A stretch of 64,000 nucleotides of DNA from Sphingomonas sp. ERG5. GTDB lineage: Bacteria > Pseudomonadota > Alphaproteobacteria > Sphingomonadales > Sphingomonadaceae. The translations under genes were made by a program, and so were the position numbers. The stretch is from the NCBI RefSeq assembly GCF_000803065.1, contig NZ_JSXI01000022.1:1-64000 (forward strand). The letters are read 5' to 3'. The notes beneath the pieces were generated by a model. It did not search any database, was not told the origin of the DNA, and saw nothing but the letters and a program-made list of their open reading frames with translations. Positions 55,984 to 64,000 of the stretch are shown one piece after another (the first letter of the stretch is position 1; each line of letters starts with the position of its first letter).

Positions 55984-56885
55984 CAGAAATACCCCTCCGC
56001 CTTCTTCTTTTCCATGCTCGCGCTCTGATCATGGTCGATCGCGCGGCCCTGACGCTCGCTTGTAGTGGTCAGCAGCATTTCTTGAATCACTTCGGGCAAG
56101 GTCGCCGCTTCGCTCTCGACCGCGCCGGTCAGCGGGTAGCAGCCAAGCGTACGGAAGCGGATCGAGCGTTCCACCGGCACCTCGCCGGGAAGCAGCCGGA
56201 AGCGGTCGTCATCGACCATCAGCAACAGCCCGTCGCGCTCGACCGTCGGGCGGGGGGCGGCGAGATACAGGGGTACGATCTCAATGCCCTCGGCAAGGAT
56301 GTATTGCCAGATGTCGAGCTCGGTCCAGTTGGACAGTGGGAAGACGCGGAAGCTTTCGCCCTTCGCCTTGCGCGTGTTGTAGAGCCGCCACAATTCGGGG
56401 CGCTGGTTCTTCGGATCCCAGCGCTGGTGTGCGGAGCGGAAGCTGAAGATCCGTTCCTTGGCGCGGCTCTTTTCCTCGTCGCGCCGCGCGCCGCCGAACG
56501 CCGCGTCATAGCCCCCGGCCTCGAGCGCCTGTTTCAGCCCCTCGGTCTTCCACAGATCGGTGTGCAGGCTGCCATGATCGAACGGGTTGATCCCGCGCGC
56601 TTCGGCATCGGGATTCTTGTGGACGATCAGCTCCATACCGGCTGCCGCCGCGGCGCGGTCGCGCAGCGCGTACATGTCGCGGAATTTCCAGGTCGTATCG
56701 ACATGGAGCAGCGGAAAGGGCGGCCGTGCCGGGAAGAATGCCTTCCGGGCGAGGTGCAGCATCACCGCCGAATCCTTGCCGACCGAATAGAGCATCACCG
56801 GGCGCTCGGCCTCGGCGACCACTTCGCGCATGATATGAATGCTCTCGGCTTCGAGACGCTGCAGATGGGTAAGGGTGAGGCTCAT
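55983..56885 (-). CDS. cysD: Sulfate adenylyltransferase subunit 2
   Basis: CysD, with CysN, forms APS from sulfate and ATP. The 300-residue protein has the PP-loop as [24 protein letters not shown] and the conserved [16 protein letters not shown]. It is the first gene of the leftward sulfate-activation operon. Its carboxy terminus overlaps the cysNC start. Confidence 0.96.
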   Translation of the reverse strand: MSLTLTHLQRLEAESIHIMREVVAEAERPVMLYSVGKDSAVMLHLARKAFFPARPPFPLLHVDTTWKFRDMYALRDRAAAAAGMELIVHKNPDAEARGINPFDHGSLHTDLWKTEGLKQALEAGGYDAAFGGARRDEEKSRAKERIFSFRSAHQRWDPKNQRPELWRLYNTRKAKGESFRVFPLSNWTELDIWQYILAEGIEIVPLYLAAPRPTVERDGLLLMVDDDRFRLLPGEVPVERSIRFRTLGCYPLTGAVESEAATLPEVIQEMLLTTTSERQGRAIDHDQSASMEKKKAEGYF

Positions 56886-56954
56886 TGTCGCCCCAGATAG
56901 TGGCGAATTGCCGCCGTGCGATCAACTTATGCTGTTGGGCATTAAAGCTCGACG

Positions 56955-57173
56955 TCAGTCGGCCTGTTGCCGCTCGATCGAATCGAGGATTCGCGCGCCC
57001 GCCATGAACACCGCGATCGGGCAGACCGAGAAGAGCAGCCAGCCCCCGAAGCCGGGATATTGGTGCAGATAATGTTCCCCGCGTTCGACCGCGCCCATGC
57101 CCAGGCCATAGATGACCAGAAAGGCCTCGAACTTGGTCTTGATGACGAACAGCTTGGCGAATTTGGTCCACAT
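56955..57173 (-). CDS. Small two-helix membrane protein
   Basis: A 72-residue protein, MWTKFAKLFVIKTKFEAFLV, with helices at about residues 12-32 and 45-62 and a charged tail SIERQQAD. It contains GERGEHYLHQYPGF-like polar residues between the helices (written in part). The family is not recognised. The ATG at 57173 is favoured; a TTG four codons upstream is possible. It lies upstream of cysD in the same direction, about 70 bases away. Confidence 0.6.
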   Translation of the reverse strand: MWTKFAKLFVIKTKFEAFLVIYGLGMGAVERGEHYLHQYPGFGGWLLFSVCPIAVFMAGARILDSIERQQAD

Positions 57174-57237
57174 GCCAATCGTCAAGCAAAGCGCGGGCCA
57201 ATGGCGGAAATGCGTCTTTTCGTCTTAACGGAAATGG

Positions 57238-58491
57238 TTAGCTGTCAATTAATCCGACAATCCCGAGTTCATCGAGCAAGGCGCGCCGCGCGCGTTCGAT
57301 CGTCGCGACCAGCACGGAATCGGCGATCATCGACGAATCGATCCGCTCGGGCCAGTGCGCCGCGACGATCGCCGCGATGCGATCGAGCTTCGCATCATCG
57401 ACCAGGAAGCGGGGATCGACTGTCGCCGGATCGCACACCACGCGCAGCCGCAGACAGGCCGGGCCGCCGCCATTGGCCATCGACTGGCGGACATCGACCA
57501 CTTCGAGCTGCCGGATCGGGCCGTTGCCGGCGATCATTTCCTGCAGCCAGGTCCAGACCGCGACGTTCTCGCGCGCTTCCTCCGGCAGGATCAGCGCCAT
57601 GCCGCCCGACGGCAGGGTGACGAGCTGCGCGTTGAACAGATAGGACGACACCGCATCGGCCAGGCTGACGCGCGCCGCGGGGACTTCGACGATCTCGACC
57701 CCGGGCAGGCGGTCGTGCAGATCGGCGTAGAAACCATCCTTGTCCTCGAACGCCAGTTCATGGGCGAACAGGACGCGTTCATTGGCCACCGCCACCACGT
57801 CATTGTGGAACGCGCCCGCCGCGATCGCCGCCTCCGATTGCGCGACGAACAAGGTGCGTGCGGGATCGAGGCGGTGACGCCGCGCCACGCTGGCGCTCGC
57901 CTCGCGGTGCTGGCGGGCGGGGAAGGGGCCGCCCGACACGCCATAGACGAACACTTCGACCGCCGGCTGGGCATGGTCGAGGCACAGACGCATATGATTT
58001 GCCGCGCCCTCGTCGCCAAACGGCGCCGGGACCGCTTCATGGATCGCGAATGCCGGATCGGCAAAGGCGATGCGCAACTGAGCGAGCGTGCCGCGCCATT
58101 CATGGCTGCGATGCGGCATCGTCACCAGATTGGCCGCGCTCAAATGACACAGCCCATCGACGGTATCGGGCGCCGGCGACACGGTTGCCGCGTTCGCCGC
58201 CCACATCGCCGACGCCGACAGCGCCTGCGCCTGGAGATGCGGTGCGGCGTCGGCATAATTGGTGGCCAGGCTTTCGAGCCAGCCATGATCGGGCCGGGCC
58301 AGCGGCAGCAATATGCCCTGAGTCAGGCCAAGCGCGATATTGGCGCGCATCTTGGCGATGCCCTCCAGCGCGGCAGCGCGCGGTTGCGAGACCTTGCCGG
58401 CATTGTTGGTCGCCGCGAGATTGCCATGGCTGAGGCCGGCATAGTTATGGCTCGGGCCGATCAGCCCGTCGAAGTTGATTTCGGTCAGCAT
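57238..58491 (-). CDS. astB: N-succinylarginine dihydrolase
   Basis: AstB converts succinylarginine to succinylornithine, carbon dioxide and ammonia. The 417-residue protein has the start INFDGLIGPSHNYAGLSHGN and the carboxy-terminal NGGGPACLRLRV with the catalytic cysteine. Its ATG shares one base with the astA stop. It is the last gene of the ast-like operon in the leftward direction. Confidence 0.94.
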   Translation of the reverse strand: MLTEINFDGLIGPSHNYAGLSHGNLAATNNAGKVSQPRAAALEGIAKMRANIALGLTQGILLPLARPDHGWLESLATNYADAAPHLQAQALSASAMWAANAATVSPAPDTVDGLCHLSAANLVTMPHRSHEWRGTLAQLRIAFADPAFAIHEAVPAPFGDEGAANHMRLCLDHAQPAVEVFVYGVSGGPFPARQHREASASVARRHRLDPARTLFVAQSEAAIAAGAFHNDVVAVANERVLFAHELAFEDKDGFYADLHDRLPGVEIVEVPAARVSLADAVSSYLFNAQLVTLPSGGMALILPEEARENVAVWTWLQEMIAGNGPIRQLEVVDVRQSMANGGGPACLRLRVVCDPATVDPRFLVDDAKLDRIAAIVAAHWPERIDSSMIADSVLVATIERARRALLDELGIVGLIDS

Positions 58492-59507
58492 CACACGCGC
58501 CCCGCATAACTGATCATATCATCCGGCCCGACACCAAGCGCGGTCGCGCAGGCCGGGTCGATCGCGACGCCGTCGCCGCAGGGCCGCACACGGGCATGCG
58601 CGCAGCGGAAGTCGGCGAGCCGGCCGGTCGCGACCAGGGCTTGCTCGCCACCATCCGCATCGACCGCGATCACCTTCGCAGTCACCGCTTCGCGGATGGT
58701 GCGGACATTGTCGGTCTTGGCGGTCATGGTCGGGCCACCGTCAAAAATATCGACATAGCGTTCGAAGGCGAAGCCCTCATTCTCGAGCATGCGCATCGCC
58801 GCGCGGCCGGACGGATGCGGCAGGCCGATCGCCGCCCGCGCGCTTTCGGACAGCATCGCGGTGTAGATCGGATGCTGCGGAAACAGGTCGGCGATGAACT
58901 GGTGGCCATGGATCGCATTGAACTGATCGGCGTCCTGGAAATTCATCCCGAAGAAGCGCCCGGCAAGGCCGTCCCAGAACGGCGACCCGCCGGCTTCGTC
59001 GATGATGCCGCGCAATTCGGCCAGGATGCGGTCGGCAAAGCGCGCGCGGTGCTGAGCGATGAACAGATAACGGCTGCGCGCGAGCAGCATGCCGAGCCCG
59101 CCGGCGCGCTCGCCGGGATGGAGGAAGAGTCCGCCGACTTCACTGCATCCTTCGAGATCAGTGGTCAGTGCGAGATTCTCGGCGTGGAAGGTCCGGTTCA
59201 GCTCCTTGCTGTGCTGCGTGAGGGTGCTGAGCCGATAGCTGTAGAATGGATAGCGCTGCCCGACCTGGGAGAAGAGCTGGCAGGTGCCGCGTACTTCTCC
59301 GGTGTCGACATTTTCGAGCACCAGCACGAACAGGTCGTCGCCGAGCAGGCCGTCGTCGCGCGCAAAGGCGGTGGCCGCGCGGTCGAGCTTGATCTGCAGC
59401 GACGCGCGGTCGGGCGGCAAATTGGTGAAACCGCCCCCAGTCAGCTTGGCCATTTCATAGAGCGCCTGAAGGTCGTTCTGACCAGCGGCGCGAATGCGAA
59501 AATTCAT
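58491..59507 (-). CDS. astA: Arginine N-succinyltransferase
   Basis: AstA transfers succinyl from succinyl-CoA to arginine, the first step of the AST pathway. The 338-residue protein starts MNFRIRAAGQNDLQALYEMA with a GNAT-like fold and contains GGLFLHPGERAGGLGMLL. It overlaps both neighbours by one to four bases. Confidence 0.93.
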   Translation of the reverse strand: MNFRIRAAGQNDLQALYEMAKLTGGGFTNLPPDRASLQIKLDRAATAFARDDGLLGDDLFVLVLENVDTGEVRGTCQLFSQVGQRYPFYSYRLSTLTQHSKELNRTFHAENLALTTDLEGCSEVGGLFLHPGERAGGLGMLLARSRYLFIAQHRARFADRILAELRGIIDEAGGSPFWDGLAGRFFGMNFQDADQFNAIHGHQFIADLFPQHPIYTAMLSESARAAIGLPHPSGRAAMRMLENEGFAFERYVDIFDGGPTMTAKTDNVRTIREAVTAKVIAVDADGGEQALVATGRLADFRCAHARVRPCGDGVAIDPACATALGVGPDDMISYAGRV

Positions 59508-60712
59508 GAAAGTCCCCGTTCGGCGATACGCATGATGGTAAGGGTGGACAGCGCGGCGCGTTCACCCAGGCTGTCGATGATGAGGAATTCGTCGGGCGAG
59601 TGAATCGCGCCGCCGCGCGCGCCCATCGTGTCGACCACCGGTACGCCGCAGGCTGCGATATTGTTGCCGTCGCACACGCCGCCCGAATGCCGCCAGGCGA
59701 TATCGAGATCGAGATCGGCGCCGGCGCTTTTGACCAGCTCGAACAATTTCGCCGCGCCGGCGTCGATCGGCTTGGGCGGGCGATTGAAGCTGCCATGAAG
59801 CTCGATTCTGACATCATGTTCGGCGGCGACCGCAGCAATGGCGGTATCGATATGCGCCTTGGCGCGGGTGATGTCCTCAAGCGTCGCGGGGCGGAAATTG
59901 ACGCGGAGGATCGCGAGGTCGGGCACGACATTATTGGGGCCGCCGCCATCGATTCGCGCCGGATTGACCGCCAGCCGCGGACCGCGCGCCTGAGCCAGGC
60001 GCAGCGCGAGATCGGCCGCCGCGACGATCGCGTTGCGGCCGTCATCGGGATTGCGGCCGGCATGGGCGCTCAGGCCGTGCACGACGATCGAGAAATTGCC
60101 CGTGCCGCCGCGTGCGCCCGCCAACGTGCCGTCGGGCAAGGCGGGTTCATAGGTCAGCGCCGCGATCTTGCCGCGCGCGGCGCGCGCGATCAGGCCGGCG
60201 GAGGAAAAGGATCCGGTTTCCTCGTCGGAATTGATCACCACCTCATAACCGATCCGGTCGCGCAGCGGCGACGCCTCGACCGATTTCAACGCCGCGAGCA
60301 TCAGCGCGAGCCCGCTCTTCATGTCGGCGACGCCCGGGCCGTTGAGCGTGCCATCGTCGCGAAAGGTCAGCGATTGAAACGGATGATCGACCGGATAGAC
60401 GGTGTCCATATGGCCGGTGAACAGCATTTGCGCGGGCGCATCGGGCCGCACCCGGAGATGGAGATGCTTGCCATGCGCCAGCGGCGTCACGCTGCCGTCG
60501 ATGCCGACGCTTTCCGCCGCCTCGGGCTCGACCAGCAGGATATCGCCCGGGAGCGCGGAGAATGCGTCGGCCAGCAGCGCGGCGACTTTCTCCAGACCGG
60601 CAAGATTGCGCGTGCCGCTGTTGATTTCGCTCCAGCGTTCGACCTGCGCCAGCATCGGCTGGCTGCGTGCGACGTCGAGCGCGTCTGATTCTGCAGTTGA
60701 AAGAACGGACAT
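59504..60712 (-). CDS. M20 family metallohydrolase in the ast operon
   Basis: A 402-residue metallopeptidase with the two-metal ligands in TGHMDTVYP, GVADMKSG, NSDEETGS and HSGGVCDGN, and a dimerisation domain in the middle. It is closest in outline to carboxypeptidase G2-type enzymes. AstE, the normal final enzyme, is absent here, so this hydrolase may remove succinate from succinylglutamate. That role is inferred from the operon. Confidence 0.75.
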   Translation of the reverse strand: MSVLSTAESDALDVARSQPMLAQVERWSEINSGTRNLAGLEKVAALLADAFSALPGDILLVEPEAAESVGIDGSVTPLAHGKHLHLRVRPDAPAQMLFTGHMDTVYPVDHPFQSLTFRDDGTLNGPGVADMKSGLALMLAALKSVEASPLRDRIGYEVVINSDEETGSFSSAGLIARAARGKIAALTYEPALPDGTLAGARGGTGNFSIVVHGLSAHAGRNPDDGRNAIVAAADLALRLAQARGPRLAVNPARIDGGGPNNVVPDLAILRVNFRPATLEDITRAKAHIDTAIAAVAAEHDVRIELHGSFNRPPKPIDAGAAKLFELVKSAGADLDLDIAWRHSGGVCDGNNIAACGVPVVDTMGARGGAIHSPDEFLIIDSLGERAALSTLTIMRIAERGLS

Positions 60713-60764
60713 CGGCCTCGTCTAGCGAGTCCCATGGCCCCGCTCCACCCACTTTGGTTGCGCT

Positions 60765-61721
60765 TCAGAAACTATAGACGAGCGATGCGCGGCTGGTGGT
60801 GTCGGTGCCGACGCGCCCGATCGGCGGCATGCTTTCATATTGCACGCTGTACGACAGTTTCGCGGCGAGCGGGCCGATCAGCTTTGCGTTGAGCGCAGTG
60901 GTGCCGGTGATGCTGCTGTTGAAATGCTGGATATAGGCCGAGGCATCCTGGCTGAGCGAAATGGCGCTCGACAATTTCCAATCGAAATCGATCGAGCCGC
61001 GCGCGGCGATGCTGCTTTCGACCGTGGCATCGGTGAAATTGGTGTGGCGATAGGCCGGGCCCAGTTCGACATCGAGCGTCATCCCCGGCCGTTTGATCGC
61101 GCTGTATCCGGCGCCGAGCGACGCCGAATAGCGGTCGGTATAGCCGAGGAAACGATCGCTCTCATATTGCGTCGCGCCATAGACATAACCGCGATTGCCG
61201 AACTTGAAGTTGGGCTCGTACGCCGCGAGATAATGTTCGCGGCTGACCAGCCCGAGGCTCTCCTGATAATCGGCGGCGAGCCGGATCTTGTGGCGCCAGC
61301 GCAGTGTCTCGCGCTGCAGGTCGAGCGCGCCGCTGATGCCGATATTCTCGGTATTGCCGGTGGTGAAATAGCCGCCAATCTCGGCGCGGCCTTTCCACAG
61401 ATCGAACACGCCGGCTTGGCGCAGCTTTTCCTGCCGTTTCGCCAGCCGCTCGGCATGCCAGGCATCGACCACCGCGACGATCGCGTCGGCGGTGTCGGGC
61501 GCGGCGGCGCGGGCATATTTGGCGATCGTCGCGACTTCGGCTTCATTGCCCGATGCGAGCGCCGCGTCGAGCATTGCCTTCACGTGCGGCGGAATCGCCG
61601 CCGGATCGGCGTTCGCGAGCAGAAGCGGGGCGGCGAGCAAAAGCGGGGCGACGGTCAGGATGGGGAGGATGCGCACGAGCCGGGCATAGCGTCTTGGGCG
61701 TTGTTTCGGAACCGGGGGCAT
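60765..61721 (-). CDS. DUF481 outer-membrane protein
   Basis: A 318-residue protein with a basic signal peptide (RRYARLVRILPILTVAPLLLA) and a helical start. The beta-rich DUF481 region begins near KGRAEIGGYFTTGNTENIG and ends with the outer-membrane-type SRASLVYSF. Members are thought to be salt-stress-induced outer-membrane barrels. The start at 61721 lacks a clear ribosome-binding site. An in-frame extension upstream to the terminase is rejected. Confidence 0.75.
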   Translation of the reverse strand: MPPVPKQRPRRYARLVRILPILTVAPLLLAAPLLLANADPAAIPPHVKAMLDAALASGNEAEVATIAKYARAAAPDTADAIVAVVDAWHAERLAKRQEKLRQAGVFDLWKGRAEIGGYFTTGNTENIGISGALDLQRETLRWRHKIRLAADYQESLGLVSREHYLAAYEPNFKFGNRGYVYGATQYESDRFLGYTDRYSASLGAGYSAIKRPGMTLDVELGPAYRHTNFTDATVESSIAARGSIDFDWKLSSAISLSQDASAYIQHFNSSITGTTALNAKLIGPLAAKLSYSVQYESMPPIGRVGTDTTSRASLVYSF

Positions 61722-61766
61722 CAACAAAATATCGCCGGTTGGGACCGTTCGATCGCTGGGGTTGTC

Positions 61767-61913
61767 ATGCCTGTCGTCCTTTGCGGTGGTGAGAGGAAGG
61801 GGCGCGGAGCCGTGGGAATCTTGCGGCGCAAGAAGCGGATGCGGGAATATGGCTCGGTGAGCATTCCGCAGGAGGCGTTCATTGCCGCGCTTCGCATGGG
61901 GGATGATAATTAA
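61767..61913 (+). CDS. Possible 48-residue ORF, doubtful
   Basis: MPVVLCGGERKGRGAVGILR begins a short basic ORF ending GDDN. Its composition could be coding, but no ribosome-binding site stands out and no family is recognised. It lies divergent from the DUF481 gene. Confidence 0.2.
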   Translation: MPVVLCGGERKGRGAVGILRRKKRMREYGSVSIPQEAFIAALRMGDDN

Positions 61914-61930
61914 GGGGTGAGTGATGTCGT

Positions 61931-62092
61931 TCCTCCCCGGCACGGGGAGGGGGACCGCGACGTGCAGCTGCGTGGTGGAGGGGGCGTGCCAAGCAGTGTT
62001 GCGCTTGTGAAAGGAGAGCTTCTCCAAGCGGAGCGTTGCCGGCACGCCCCCTCCACCAGCTTCGCTGGTCCCCCTCCCCGTGCCGGGGAGGA
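61931..62092. repeat. Nested inverted repeats next to the terminase
   Basis: A perfect 26-base inverted pair, 61931-61956 with 62067-62092, encloses a perfect 17-base pair, 61974-61990 with 62041-62057. Together they can form a long hairpin with a 50-base loop. It resembles the paired palindrome at 15555-15656 in design but not in sequence. Confidence 0.7.
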
Positions 62093-62103
62093 TCTTGCGA
62101 CGG

Positions 62104-63663
62104 TCAATCATCCGCTTGAATCCCGCTATAGGTGCGCTCCCATTCCTCCTCCGGCGAGAGCGCGCGCGGGCGGCGCTGCGCGTCGGGCCACATCAGCGTC
62201 GCCCGCGGCATGACCGGCGCGGCGAAGGTCAGCGCCAGCGCATCGGCATCGTCGGGCGAGGCAAGGCCGCGTGCCTTCATATGCTGCTTCTTCTCAAGCA
62301 GGATCGAGACCTGGTCGGCAGCATAGCCATATTCGACCCCGGTCAGATCGGTCGCCAGCGCATCGTCATCGGGGATCGCGCCGCTCTCGAGCCAGCCGCG
62401 CATATTGGTCCACATTTCCGAACGTTTGTTGGCGGTCTTGACTCGCATGTCGCCCGACCAGGCGGCGTCCTCGCCGCGTGCGCCGAACCAGATCTCATGG
62501 ACATTCTCCACGCCCAATTGACGCAGGCGGTCGATCACCGCAGCGCCGATATTGCCGGCATCGACAAAGATCGCATCGGGGCGGTGGGTCTGAGCGGCCA
62601 GCGCGACATCGCCGGCGAGCGTCATCGCATCGGTCTGGCGCCAGCGCTGCCACGACCGGCTACGCGCGTCGCGGCCGCAGCGGATCGCCAGCGTCGAATG
62701 ATCATCGCCAAAGCGTGCGCAATCGAGCCCGAAGATGATCGGGTCGCTGACCAGATTGTGAAAGTCGCGCACCCGCGCCGCATCGACCAAAGCGCTGGCG
62801 ATGAACTGCATCGAGGAGGCGCTGGGGAACTGGCCGCGTACCCGGACCCGGACGATGTCGCTGTCCGCGCCATAGGTTGCGACCAGCTCGTCGAGATAGG
62901 CTTTGTTGGTGCCCTCGACGCTGCGGCTGTCGATCTGGGCGGTGTTCCACAAATGGCGGTGTGCGCCGAAGCAGTCGCGGAACGGGCCTGAGTTACTGGT
63001 CGGGTTGCCAAAGGCGAGGAAGAGGATCTCGGTCGCGTCATCGGTCAGCGCGCCGAGTGCGACTTCCCACACCCTGGCCGGGATGCCGCTGGCTTCGTCG
63101 AAGATCAGGATCAGGCGCTTGCCCTGATTGTGCAGGCCCGCGAACGCCTCGGTATTGGTCAGGCTCCAGGTGACCAGATCGGCGCGCCAGCTTTTGTCAT
63201 GGCCGGGGCTGGTCGAGACCAAGGCTGTCGCATGGGTGCGGAACCAGTCGCGGGTGAGCGACAGGTTGGACCATTTGGCGAGTTCGGGCGCAGTCTTGGT
63301 GAGCAGCTGGTTCTCGGTATTGGCGGTGATGACGATGCGGGTGTCGATGCCGGTATCGAGGCCCCATTTGACCAGCATGGCGATCAGCGCGGACTTGCCG
63401 ATGCCATGGCCCGAGGCGCGGGCGATGCGGCACGGTGTGTGGCGGGTCGCGGGGTTTTCGAGATGGGTCTTGATCACCTCCATCACCTCGCGCTGCCATT
63501 TGCGCGGGCCGGTGACGCCCGTCAGCGCGCCTTCGCCCCAACTATAGGCGAAGCGGGCGTGCAAGAGCGGGTCGCGGGCGAAGGTGGGCATTTGGTCGGC
63601 GAGCGCGAGGGACCAGGGGGCGGGGGCAAGGCTAGCCACGACCGCGTGTCTATTCCCGCGCAT
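62104..63663 (-). CDS. Phage terminase large subunit
   Basis: A 519-residue terminase ATPase/nuclease. Walker A reads GHGIGKSAL, Walker B is LILIFDEASGI, and the carboxy-terminal RNase H-like nuclease has FGLDCARFGDDHS and IFVDAGNIGAAV. It packages phage DNA with the small subunit. The ATG at 63663 overlaps the small subunit gene by 14 bases; an upstream start at 63681 is less likely. It marks a prophage or remnant reaching past the window. Confidence 0.85.
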   Translation of the reverse strand: MRGNRHAVVASLAPAPWSLALADQMPTFARDPLLHARFAYSWGEGALTGVTGPRKWQREVMEVIKTHLENPATRHTPCRIARASGHGIGKSALIAMLVKWGLDTGIDTRIVITANTENQLLTKTAPELAKWSNLSLTRDWFRTHATALVSTSPGHDKSWRADLVTWSLTNTEAFAGLHNQGKRLILIFDEASGIPARVWEVALGALTDDATEILFLAFGNPTSNSGPFRDCFGAHRHLWNTAQIDSRSVEGTNKAYLDELVATYGADSDIVRVRVRGQFPSASSMQFIASALVDAARVRDFHNLVSDPIIFGLDCARFGDDHSTLAIRCGRDARSRSWQRWRQTDAMTLAGDVALAAQTHRPDAIFVDAGNIGAAVIDRLRQLGVENVHEIWFGARGEDAAWSGDMRVKTANKRSEMWTNMRGWLESGAIPDDDALATDLTGVEYGYAADQVSILLEKKQHMKARGLASPDDADALALTFAAPVMPRATLMWPDAQRRPRALSPEEEWERTYSGIQADD

Positions 63664-64000
63664 GATAGCGTAACGCTTCACGGAGCTGCGGTACCGCGTG
63701 GTCGCCGATCCGCTCCGCCGCCTTGCGCATCCGCTCGGCTAAATCATGATTCTCCTGAGGCGGCGGGGCGAAGCAGGCCCAGATCTTAGGGCGGCGGGCG
63801 CGCATCCATTGCAGCGCGGCAGTGGTATCCGCGCGGACTTCGCGCTTGTAGCGGACGATCACCGGTTCTTCGGCGCCGGTCGGGTGATAGACGCGGACCG
63901 CTTCCTCCTCATAACCGATCGCGCGCTCGTACAGCGCGCGCTCGACACGGTCGTCGGCGACCTCCTTGCCGAGCTTCGTCGCTTCGGCAAACTCAGGGTA
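63650..64000 (-). CDS. Phage terminase small subunit, partial
   Basis: Only the carboxy-terminal 116 residues are inside the window; the frame is open to the edge without a stop. The segment EVADDRVERALYERAIGYEE, then VRYKREVRADTTAALQWM and RRPKIW, is the classic end of small terminase subunits. The amino-terminal DNA-binding part lies outside. It precedes the large subunit with a short overlap. Confidence 0.8.
   Translation of the reverse strand, partial: YPEFAEATKLGKEVADDRVERALYERAIGYEEEAVRVYHPTGAEEPVIVRYKREVRADTTAALQWMRARRPKIWACFAPPPQENHDLAERMRKAAERIGDHAVPQLREALRYHARE

Noticed and set aside
54343..56028. A 561-residue open frame opposite cysNC
   Set aside because: It is exactly antisense to a strongly supported gene, has His/Arg/Asp-rich shadow composition and matches no family; such frames are common in high-GC DNA.
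61722..62111. A leftward extension of the DUF481 gene into the repeat region
   Set aside because: It would translate the nested inverted repeats and remove the signal peptide; the start at 61721 fits an exported protein.

Overview
The window is a high-GC chromosomal segment that looks like a sphingomonad (Alphaproteobacteria, Sphingomonadales, Sphingomonas-like). This rests on gene content and order: trpF-trpB-trpA-accD-folC behind pyrF; a pcm-like gene, tolC, a PopZ/DUF2497 gene and valS in one stretch; a fused CysNC; and several GC-rich palindromic repeats of the kind scattered through sphingomonad genomes. Most genes are ordinary housekeeping genes packed into operons with 1-4 base start/stop overlaps. 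The genus is inferred; no database was consulted.

Layout, left half. 1-6.4 kb: leftward lapA-like, pyrF, trpF, trpB, a 68-residue membrane ORF, trpA, accD and folC. A Fur-like dyad sits at the left edge. 6.4-9.4 kb: a patatin-like phospholipase coupled to an endonuclease/exonuclease/phosphatase-fold protein. 9.4-12.4 kb: a small accessory patch with a 67-residue membrane protein, two unexplained dyads, and a LysR regulator divergent from an ACMSD-type amidohydrolase. 12.5-15.5 kb: tRNA-Thr, then a leftward operon of rarA, two MmcQ/YjbR paralogues and a probable RNase H-fold protein. 15.5-18.6 kb: a YqjI-like PadR regulator with DUF2218, a glycosyltransferase and a glutathione transferase. 18.7-24.3 kb: radA, then cvpA, an IscU-like scaffold, a Kef-type antiporter, dgkA, a secreted protein and DUF423. 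24.3-31.5 kb: aroK-aroB leftward; a tiny membrane protein, a large periplasmic protein, xerD and accA rightward; two orphan Flp pilins; mutT.

Layout, right half. 31.5-44 kb: a sterol-desaturase-family protein, a pentapeptide protein, tRNA-Cys, pcm-like, tolC, popZ-like, then an S9 peptidase and a zeta-toxin-type module whose toxin is frameshifted, then valS and a MATE exporter. 44-50.4 kb: an AT-rich iteron-like array, hemB with two GNAT genes and a fused membrane/spermidine-synthase-like protein, a lipoprotein, tRNA-Arg followed by an AT-rich stretch, and a DUF3617 lipoprotein. 50.4-57.2 kb: leftward cysD-cysNC-cysQ, corA and a cyclic-nucleotide-domain flavoprotein. 57.2-60.7 kb: leftward M20 hydrolase-astA-astB for arginine catabolism. 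60.7-64 kb: a DUF481 outer-membrane protein and, at the right edge, phage terminase large and (partial) small subunits, the start of a prophage or remnant.

The most unusual items are: a palindromic repeat inserted in frame into the N-terminus of CysNC; the helically spaced ATGCTGTT array near 44.1 kb; the coupled rarA-mmcQ-mmcQ-RNase H-like operon; several small membrane ORFs hidden inside operons; and the broken zeta toxin in the popZ-valS interval. No CRISPR array, complete insertion sequence or rRNA was found.
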